Part shown: in pieces, positions 1-4,882 of the stretch
Layout of the letters: the number at the start of each line of letters is the position of its first letter
Position numbering within the stretch: the stretch's first letter is position 1
The notes under the pieces: model-generated
Database searches by the model: none
What the model was told of the DNA's origin: nothing
What the model saw: the letters and a program-made list of their open reading frames with translations, nothing else
Program-made: the position numbers and the translations under genes
Source of the DNA: an uncultured Erysipelotrichaceae bacterium
GTDB lineage: Bacteria > Bacillota_I > Bacilli_A > RFN20 > CAG-288
NCBI GenBank assembly: GCA_902771745.1
Contig: CACXYG010000122.1
Span: 1 to 7,602, forward strand
Length of the DNA: 7,602 nt
Direction of reading: 5' to 3'

Positions 1-428
1 CAGCCGCAGCATCGGAGGAGGTCATCTCAAGGCTCCTTTCCGTCATGAGGGATGTCAGGAGCCGGACCAGAAGGCCGATTGTCCTGCTAACGGACAACGT
101 AACTGAATTCAGTTACGTAACACAGACAGAGGAAGTAGATGAACTTCACGTCTTCTTCGCAGACCCCTACAAGTCCACAGACAAGTCTAACTGTGAGAGA
201 AACCATGAGATGATACGCTTTGTCATCCCGAAGGGATACACCATGGATGGACTGACCCAGGGTAAGGTGGATGAAATCATGTCGAACGTTAATTCGTATG
301 CAAGAGATTCGCTGAATTGGAAAAAGCCCGTCGAACTGATGAGACAGGCTTTCGGCGATGAACTGCTTCAGAAGTGGCGGATACAAGAAATTCCCTCTTC
401 TGAAGTGTATCTCAGAAGCATCTTCTGA
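1..428 (+). CDS. IS30-family transposase, C-terminal part (5' end outside window)
   Basis: This is the catalytic C-terminal part of a DDE transposase that cuts and joins insertion sequence ends. The reading frame is open from the left edge (codons start at base 3) to TGA at 426-428; the ATG at 45 is internal, not the true start. The second catalytic Asp lies in LLTDN (Asp codon 93-95) and the catalytic Glu in NCERNHE (Glu codon 195-197). Exactly 33 residues separate them, the D(33)E spacing of IS30. The block ADPYKS...CERNHEMIR..IPKG, followed by a SYARDSLNWKKPVELM-like tail, is typical of Bacillota IS30 transposases. An oddity is TDNVTEF where the family has TDNGTEF or TDNGSEF, so a conserved Gly is Val; this may impair activity. 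Codon use (AGG, CGG, TCG, CCG) differs from the downstream genes, which fits transfer. Family assignment is firm; activity is unknown. Confidence 0.9.
   Translation, partial: AAASEEVISRLLSVMRDVRSRTRRPIVLLTDNVTEFSYVTQTEEVDELHVFFADPYKSTDKSNCERNHEMIRFVIPKGYTMDGLTQGKVDEIMSNVNSYARDSLNWKKPVELMRQAFGDELLQKWRIQEIPSSEVYLRSIF
97..118. repeat. 22-bp perfect palindrome inside the transposase gene
   Basis: The 11 bases on each side of the GAATTC centre (between 107 and 108) are exact reverse complements with no spacer. The palindrome covers the codons just after the catalytic Asp and encodes the same peptide, VTEFSYV, on both strands. Its first half contains the Val codon that replaces the usual Gly. It could be a template-switch mutation or a coincidence with a functional site. 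Confidence 0.9.
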
Positions 429-470
429 GAAAAGTGATTGGGAAGACCGCTAAACGATAAGCGTGACGGC

Positions 471-508
471 GACCGCATCCTATCGTACCACCCGAGAAGA
501 TGCAGGTC
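471..508 (+). repeat. Imperfect hairpin near the IS right end
   Basis: GACCGCATC (471-479) can pair with GATGC-A-GGTC (499-508), giving nine base pairs with one bulged A at 504 and a loop of 19 nt. No T run follows, so it is unlikely to be a terminator. It may be a subterminal structure of the insertion element; no function is assigned. Confidence 0.45.
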
Positions 509-557
509 ATGGGTTTTCCTATGTTGATTTTAGCGGAGAATAGGGTGGAAAGGCAAC

Positions 558-629
558 AAGAAACACCTATATTCCAAGATTTTGATCAGATAAAAGCTAG
601 TTTCATTTCTTGGAATATAGGTGTTTCTT
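558..629. repeat. 22-bp perfect inverted repeat with 28-nt spacer
   Basis: The arm at 558-579 (contains AAACACCTATATTCC) is the exact reverse complement of 608-629 (contains GGAATATAGGTGTTT). The right arm recurs at 695-716 because it lies inside the tandem duplication, so the left arm has two possible partners. CAGATAA at 587-593 could also pair with TTATCTG at 628-634 as an alternative fold. No T tract follows the right arm and the loop is long, so it does not look like an ordinary intrinsic terminator. It could be a small MITE-like element, a remnant of IS ends, or a palindromic IS target. Confidence 0.9.
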
Positions 630-770
630 ATCTGTGGCGATGGAATCTATGTCATTTGTCGCATTTAATATGAAAGGTAACAACTAGTTTCATTTCTTGG
701 AATATAGGTGTTTCTTATCTGTGGCGATGGAATCTATGTCATTTGTCGCATTTAATATGAAAGGTAACAA
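597..770. repeat. Perfect tandem duplication, two 87-bp units
   Basis: Units 597-683 and 684-770 are identical at every base and directly abut. Each starts with CTAGTTTCATTTC, includes the right arm of the inverted repeat, and ends with GAAAGGTAACAA. The flanking bases differ (AAG before the first unit, TTTT after the second), so no obvious microhomology marks the joint. Perfect identity suggests a recent event or an assembly artefact. The second unit ends at the apt promoter, so its 3' end supplies the sequence just upstream of and around the -35 position. Confidence 0.95.
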
Positions 771-793
771 TTTTCTCTTGTAAATGATATACT
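764..793 (+). promoter_or_regulatory. Probable extended -10 promoter for apt
   Basis: TG-A-TATACT (785-793) matches the extended -10 consensus TGnTATAAT at all but one base. A weak -35 candidate, GTAACA (764-769), sits 18 bp upstream and overlaps the end of the second 87-bp unit. The predicted start near 800 leaves a leader of about 25 nt. An extended -10 commonly compensates for a poor -35. It is assigned by pattern only. Confidence 0.6.
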
Positions 794-804
794 ATCTCTA
801 TATT

Positions 805-811
805 GAAAGGA
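805..811 (+). promoter_or_regulatory. Ribosome binding site of apt, start codon ambiguous
   Basis: GAAAGGA is the only Shine-Dalgarno-like match ahead of apt. It lies 13 nt before ATG 825, which is long, but 4 nt before TTG 816 and 1 nt before TTG 813. Spacing therefore slightly favours TTG 816, while homology (MDYSKY against MDLKQY in Bacillus subtilis) favours ATG 825. Confidence 0.55.
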
Positions 812-824
812 CTTGTTGAAAATC

Positions 825-1343
825 ATGGATTATTCAAAGTATATCGGTGTTACACCAGATTTCCCAAAGAAAGGTATCTCCTTTAAAGATATTTCCCCTT
901 TACTGAGAAATCCTGAAGCTTTCCGCGCCTGTATCAAGGAAATGGCTCAGAAGGCTAAGAAATTTAACCCAACTGTCTTATGTGGTCCCGAAAGTAGAGC
1001 TTTTATCTTCGGTGCTGCTTTGGCTTATGAGATGGGTATCGGTTTTGTCATGGCCAGAAAGGCCGGCAAACTTCCTGGTGTCACTTTCAAGACTACCTAC
1101 CAGTTAGAATATGGTACGGCTACCTTAGAAGTCCCAGCTTCTTCCTTTAAGGCTGGTGACAGAGTCTTGATGATCGATGACTTGATGGCTACCGGTGGCT
1201 CTTTTGCTGCTTTAAAGACTTTGATTGAAAGTGCTGGTGGTACCCCAGTTGGTGCTTTATGCTTCATCAATTTGAAGGAACTTCACGGTGAAAAAGCCTT
1301 CAATCTTCCATTTGAATCCTTGATTGATTTATCTGACAATTAA
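825..1343 (+). CDS. apt: Adenine phosphoribosyltransferase
   Basis: Apt is a cytosolic purine-salvage enzyme that joins adenine to PRPP to give AMP and pyrophosphate. From ATG 825 the protein has 172 residues, the normal family length. The PRPP-binding signature VLMIDDLMATGGS is at about residues 114-126, with the Asp-Asp pair at 118-119. The flexible-loop motif ARKAGKLPG and the GPESRAFIFG segment ahead of it are also typical. The N-terminus MDYSKYIGVTPDFPKKGISF aligns well with other Apt proteins, which is why I prefer ATG 825 over the in-frame TTG codons at 813 and 816. It is followed after 8 nt by rel with no terminator, the conserved apt-rel pairing of Bacillota; both work on purine nucleotides. 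An IS30-like element and a duplicated stretch lie just upstream and may affect expression. Confidence 0.97.
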   Translation: MDYSKYIGVTPDFPKKGISFKDISPLLRNPEAFRACIKEMAQKAKKFNPTVLCGPESRAFIFGAALAYEMGIGFVMARKAGKLPGVTFKTTYQLEYGTATLEVPASSFKAGDRVLMIDDLMATGGSFAALKTLIESAGGTPVGALCFINLKELHGEKAFNLPFESLIDLSDN

Positions 1344-1351
1344 TTTGTTAC

Positions 1352-3520
1352 ATGCGTATTCAAAACAAAATTTACACCTTTGAAGACGTTCGTGACGTCT
1401 ATTCGAAGTACATCCATAATAAAGCAGACTTGGCCAGAATAGAAAAGGCCTATCGTTTTGCTGAGAAAAAACATGAGGGTCAGGTCCGTAAAAGCGGTGA
1501 TCCTTATATTTCTCATTGTATTGGTGTCGCAGAAATTTTAGCGGAATTAGAAACTGGTCCAAATACCATCATGACCGGTTTTCTTCATGATACCATTGAA
1601 GATACCGACACGACCAAGGAAGAGATTCAACAGGAATTCGGCGATGAAGTCGCCGATCTTGTCGAAGCCTTGACCAAGGTTACCAGACTTTCTGATTATA
1701 AGAACGTAGAGTTCACGGCGGAAAACCACCGTAAGATTTTCGTTGCCATGGCAAAAGACGTCCGCGCCATCATCGTCAAGCTGGCGGATCGTCTTCATAA
1801 CATGCGCACCTTACAGTTCCAGCCAGAACATAAACAGATTCGCATCTCCAAAGAGACGTTAGAAGTCTATGAACCGATTGCTCATCGACTCGGTTTATAT
1901 AAGATTCAAACGGAATTAGAAGAGATTGCCCTGTATTATCTTGACCGCAAAGGTTATGAAGAGATTGAAAAGAAGATCAATGAAACTGCGGAAGATGCCC
2001 ATGCCGCTTTAGCGGTTGCCAAAGCGGATCTTGTCAAGATCTTAGAACCGACCAAGATTCCATTTACCATCTCTGACCGTGTTAAGAGCGTCTACTCCAT
2101 CTATAAGAAGATGAGTTCTAAACACTACACCTTCGATCAGATTTATGATTTGATGGCTCTTCGTATCATCACGGATACCGAACAAGATTGTTATGCTATC
2201 CTTGGTTATGTCCACGCCAACTTCAAACCCGTCCCTGGTCGTTTTAAAGACTACATCGCTATGCCAAAGCCAAACATGTATCAGTCTTTACATACCACCA
2301 TTGTTTCTAACACCGGTCGCGTTTTTGAAGTTCAGATCAGAACTAAGCATATGGATGAGATCGCCGAGGGTGGTATCGCTGCCCACTGGCGTTATAAAGA
2401 AAATGCCAAATACGATCCAAAACTCGAACAGCAGGAAATTGAGAATCAGTTGCACTGGTTTAAAGACTTTGTCACCATTACCAATGCTGACCAAGACTCC
2501 TCAACCAAAGAATATGTCGATACTTTAAGCCATGACATCTTTGATGCTAACGTCTATGTTTTTACTCCAAAAGGCAACGTCATCTGTCTTCCAAATGGCT
2601 CTACTCCTTTGGATTTTGGTTATCGTATCCACTCCGATGTTGGTGAACACGTCCAGGGTGCCAAGGTCAATGGTATTATTGTTGAAGTCATGACCAATAA
2701 GGATGCTCATCCGAATACGGAATGGCTCAACATCGCCAAGACGAATTTTGCCAAATCCAAGATTCGTCGTTACCTCATCAAGCAGAATGCGGATTATGTC
2801 CGTGAAGAAAATATCAAGAAGGGTCGTCAGACTTTGATTGACTCCTTCCGTGAAAGAAAGATCAATGCCGATATCTCCCAGGTCCTGACCAAGAAAGTCT
2901 TACAGGCCTTCAAGTGTGATTCCCCAGAAGACTTGTTCTTGATGGTCTATGGTAAGACCATTCAACCGATGCAGATCATCGATGCTAGCGATATCCAATA
3001 CTCTGGTAAGATGACCAGTGAACAGATCATCGAATCCATCAACTCCAGAACCCACCATCACAACACCTCTGATCCGATTGTTCTTGCCAATGGCGATACC
3101 GTCATGAACTCTCTTGCCAACTGCTGTACACCAATTCCCGGCGATGAAATCGTCGGTTTTGTCTCCACTGGTCAAGGTGTCAAAGTTCACCGTAAGGATT
3201 GTCCAAATGTCAATCGTGAAGGCGTTCAGGACCGACTGATTGAAGTCAAATGGAATCCTGATGTCATCAAGAAATCAGAATATCCTGTCGATCTTGCCAT
3301 CGAATGTCATGATAGAGAAAGACTGTTGATCGATATTGTCAACGCCTTATCGGGTATGGAAGCCAAAGTCACCATGATTCAGGCTAAACTTCATCCATCC
3401 AATAAGACCACTACAGTTTCAGCCACCATCTTAGCCAAAGACCTTGAACAGCTTGGCCAATTCATGCACGCTGTCAACAATGTCAAAGGCGTATATCAGA
3501 TTCGTCGTATCACTCATTAA
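1352..3520 (+). CDS. rel: Bifunctional (p)ppGpp synthetase/hydrolase Rel
   Basis: Rel transfers pyrophosphate from ATP to GDP or GTP on starved ribosomes and hydrolyses (p)ppGpp otherwise. Domains in order: HD hydrolase (about 20-200) with His55, His79-Asp80, Glu83-Asp84 and Asp146, all intact; synthetase (about 230-360) with R297-F-K-D, the mark of bifunctional enzymes, Tyr310 in the NMYQSLH loop and Glu326 in EVQIRT; TGS from about 400; zinc-finger-like domain with Cys591-Cys592, His613 and Cys617; ACT domain (about 650-722). Length is 722 residues against about 734 in Bacillus subtilis. The difference is largely an in-frame gap of about 12 residues in TGS: GAKVNG (436-441) runs straight into IVEVMT (443-448). 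ATG 1352 fits the family N-terminus, but no Shine-Dalgarno sequence precedes it, so translation may be coupled to apt, 8 nt upstream. A terminator follows. Function is certain; the TGS gap is the oddity. Confidence 0.97.
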   Translation: MRIQNKIYTFEDVRDVYSKYIHNKADLARIEKAYRFAEKKHEGQVRKSGDPYISHCIGVAEILAELETGPNTIMTGFLHDTIEDTDTTKEEIQQEFGDEVADLVEALTKVTRLSDYKNVEFTAENHRKIFVAMAKDVRAIIVKLADRLHNMRTLQFQPEHKQIRISKETLEVYEPIAHRLGLYKIQTELEEIALYYLDRKGYEEIEKKINETAEDAHAALAVAKADLVKILEPTKIPFTISDRVKSVYSIYKKMSSKHYTFDQIYDLMALRIITDTEQDCYAILGYVHANFKPVPGRFKDYIAMPKPNMYQSLHTTIVSNTGRVFEVQIRTKHMDEIAEGGIAAHWRYKENAKYDPKLEQQEIENQLHWFKDFVTITNADQDSSTKEYVDTLSHDIFDANVYVFTPKGNVICLPNGSTPLDFGYRIHSDVGEHVQGAKVNGIIVEVMTNKDAHPNTEWLNIAKTNFAKSKIRRYLIKQNADYVREENIKKGRQTLIDSFRERKINADISQVLTKKVLQAFKCDSPEDLFLMVYGKTIQPMQIIDASDIQYSGKMTSEQIIESINSRTHHHNTSDPIVLANGDTVMNSLANCCTPIPGDEIVGFVSTGQGVKVHRKDCPNVNREGVQDRLIEVKWNPDVIKKSEYPVDLAIECHDRERLLIDIVNALSGMEAKVTMIQAKLHPSNKTTTVSATILAKDLEQLGQFMHAVNNVKGVYQIRRITH

Positions 3521-3525
3521 ATATC

Positions 3526-3553
3526 AAGGACTCGTGAAAGCGGGTCCTTTTCA
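3526..3553 (+). terminator. Intrinsic terminator after rel
   Basis: AAGGACTCG (3526-3534) pairs with CGGGTCCTT (3541-3549) in a 9-bp stem with one G-T wobble and a 6-nt loop, TGAAAG. A short T-rich tail follows (the T run spans 3548-3551, then CATT). It begins 5 nt after the rel stop and probably separates the apt-rel transcript from hisS. The short T run suggests it may be leaky. Confidence 0.8.
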
Positions 3554-3564
3554 TTGGAAATTTA

Positions 3565-3593
3565 TTCACTTATATAACTTCTTGTTATATAAT
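3565..3593 (+). promoter_or_regulatory. Promoter for hisS-aspS-helicase
   Basis: TTCACT (3565-3570) matches four of six -35 bases. It is separated by exactly 17 bp from TATAAT (3588-3593), a perfect -10. The predicted start is near 3600, giving a leader of about 28 nt before ATG 3628. The leader is too short for a T-box or attenuator. Confidence 0.8.
3570..3592. repeat. 9-bp palindrome over the hisS promoter spacer and -10
   Basis: TTATATAAC (3570-3578) and GTTATATAA (3584-3592) are perfect inverted repeats around a 5-bp centre, TTCTT. They lie between and over the promoter elements, a position from which a bound dimer could block RNA polymerase. It may be an operator, or a by-product of AT-rich sequence; no regulator is visible in the window. 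Confidence 0.6.
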
Positions 3594-3627
3594 AAGACGT
3601 TAATTTTTTAGATGATAAGGAGAAATT

Positions 3628-4881
3628 ATGGCCATTCAACAGATTAAAAAACCACGCGGTACCATCGATTACTATGGCGAAGAAATGAAAGTCTTTGCTG
3701 GTATCAGAGAAATCCTTCTTGCCGAAGCCGACAAGTATGGTACGGAGTTTGTCGAACTCCCGATGTTTGAGGAAAACGGCCTGTTCCATAGAACAGTTGG
3801 TGAAAGCAGCGATATTGTCACCAAGGAAACATTTGATTTAGCCAAAAGAGGCGATAAAGATTACACCCTTCGTCCAGAATTCACCGCTTCGGTTTCTCGT
3901 GCGGTCATTGAAAATAAGATCTACACAGCACCAGATATGCCAATTCGTCTTTCCTACTTTGGTCCTGTCTTCCGTTATGAAAGACCACAGACGGGTAGAT
4001 TAAGACAATTCAATCAGTTTGGTGTTGAGTTCTTGGATAGCAAAGTTGATTTATCTACGACACTGGATGCTTTCCTTCTTTCCTTAAGAAGTGCGGAAAA
4101 GCTTCTTGGTCACAAGGTCAAAGCCAAAATCAACTTCTTAGGCTCCTTTGAATCGAGAGAAAGATACAAGGTTGAACTCAAGAAGTTCTTTGAACCAAAG
4201 ATTGAATGCATGTGCGAAGACTGCAAGAGAAGACTGGAGACCAATCCTCTTCGTATTCTCGATTGCAAGGTTCCTGAAGATCAGGAAATTGCCAAGGGTT
4301 CTCCTCGTGTCACCGACTTCTTAAATGAAGAAGATCAGAAAGAATTTAACGACATCAAGAAAGCTCTTGACGCTTTAGAAATCGAATATGTCGTCGATAG
4401 CGAACTTGTCAGAGGTTTGGATTATTACACCGGTCTTGTCTGGGAATTATATGACACGTTAAACGATAACCTCGGCGCCATCGGTGGCGGTGGAAAATAC
4501 GCCAGCCTCATGGCCTCTATCGGTGGACCAGACTTTGAAGGTATCGGCTTCTCCTTGGGTGTGGAGAGATTGATGATTGCTCTCTCGGATGAAAGAAAGC
4601 AAGAGATCAAGAAAGATAAACCACTGGATGTCTTCATCATCGACTTCAAGAGAGAAGGTAAGGCAAACTACTTTGCCGATAAGCTTCGTGCTGAAGGTAA
4701 GAATGTCTCGATTGCCAGCTTTGGTAGAGCTCTTGGTGGGGCCTTGAAGATGGCGGATAGAAAAGGCGCTAAGAAGGTCTTGATCGTCGATAGTGATGAC
4801 ACGTTCAAGATCAAGGATATGGCTACTCGAAACCAGATTGAAGTAAAAGAAGAAGAGGTTCTTTCCTCTTTAGGAGAATAA
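3628..4881 (+). CDS. hisS: Histidyl-tRNA synthetase
   Basis: HisRS is a cytosolic class II homodimer that charges tRNA-His with histidine using ATP. The 417-residue length is near the usual 420-430. Motif 2 FRYERPQTGRLRQF covers 115-128, the histidine-specific signature RGLDYYTG covers 262-269, and motif 3 GIGFSLGVERL covers 305-315. The CMCEDCKRR and NPLRILDCK segment is the usual bacterial insertion. The C-terminal 90 or so residues from PLDVFIIDF form the anticodon-binding domain. Presence of the full signature and that domain excludes the HisZ paralogue. One difference is LRPEFTAS (81-88), where most bacterial HisRS have LRPEGT; Glu84 is kept. AAGGAG (3617-3622) lies 5 nt before ATG 3628. 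It has its own promoter and starts a unit with aspS one nucleotide downstream, as in other Bacillota, but no T-box precedes it. Confidence 0.97.
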   Translation: MAIQQIKKPRGTIDYYGEEMKVFAGIREILLAEADKYGTEFVELPMFEENGLFHRTVGESSDIVTKETFDLAKRGDKDYTLRPEFTASVSRAVIENKIYTAPDMPIRLSYFGPVFRYERPQTGRLRQFNQFGVEFLDSKVDLSTTLDAFLLSLRSAEKLLGHKVKAKINFLGSFESRERYKVELKKFFEPKIECMCEDCKRRLETNPLRILDCKVPEDQEIAKGSPRVTDFLNEEDQKEFNDIKKALDALEIEYVVDSELVRGLDYYTGLVWELYDTLNDNLGAIGGGGKYASLMASIGGPDFEGIGFSLGVERLMIALSDERKQEIKKDKPLDVFIIDFKREGKANYFADKLRAEGKNVSIASFGRALGGALKMADRKGAKKVLIVDSDDTFKIKDMATRNQIEVKEEEVLSSLGE

Positions 4882-4882
4882 C

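Larger units (their letters stand above)
1..540 (+). mobile_element. 3' portion of an IS30-like insertion sequence
   Basis: The transposase gene is followed by about 110 bases that keep its higher-GC character. The sequence then turns AT-rich at roughly 540-560, which I take as the approximate right end. A possible terminal repeat is the stretch at about 522-540 containing TTTAGCGG (529-536), whose reverse complement CCGCTAAA also occurs at 447-454. A hairpin at 471-508 lies between them. Neither a left end nor a target duplication is visible, because the element starts outside the window, so the exact boundary is inference. Confidence 0.5.
429..824. other. Gene-free region between the IS transposase and apt
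   Basis: No credible coding region lies here on either strand. From left to right it holds the non-coding tail of the IS30-like element with a small hairpin (429 to about 540), a 22-bp inverted repeat (arms 558-579 and 608-629), two identical 87-bp tandem units (597-683 and 684-770), and the apt promoter and ribosome binding site (764-811). No purine riboswitch core, tRNA or CRISPR spacing pattern is visible. Confidence 0.8.

Noticed and set aside
87..386. 99-residue minus-strand open frame within the transposase
   Set aside because: Its resemblance to the plus strand (VTEFSYV) comes from the palindrome; the plus strand has the DDE motifs with correct spacing.
597..770. Two repeat units as a minimal CRISPR array
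   Set aside because: The 87-bp units abut with no spacer and there are no cas genes; it is a tandem duplication.
771..824. Purine riboswitch ahead of apt
   Set aside because: The three-way junction core sequence is absent and the leader from the predicted start is only about 25 nt.
1329..1798. Minus-strand open frames over the start of rel
   Set aside because: They are shadows of the conserved HD domain with no initiation signals or protein family features.
2193..2528. 111-residue open frame on the plus strand within rel
   Set aside because: It is out of frame with a fully conserved synthetase domain, lacks a ribosome binding site and has no recognisable family; rel shows no frameshift here.
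3521..3627. T-box riboswitch ahead of hisS
   Set aside because: The gap is only 107 nt and is already occupied by a terminator and a promoter; no T-box consensus or specifier stem is visible.
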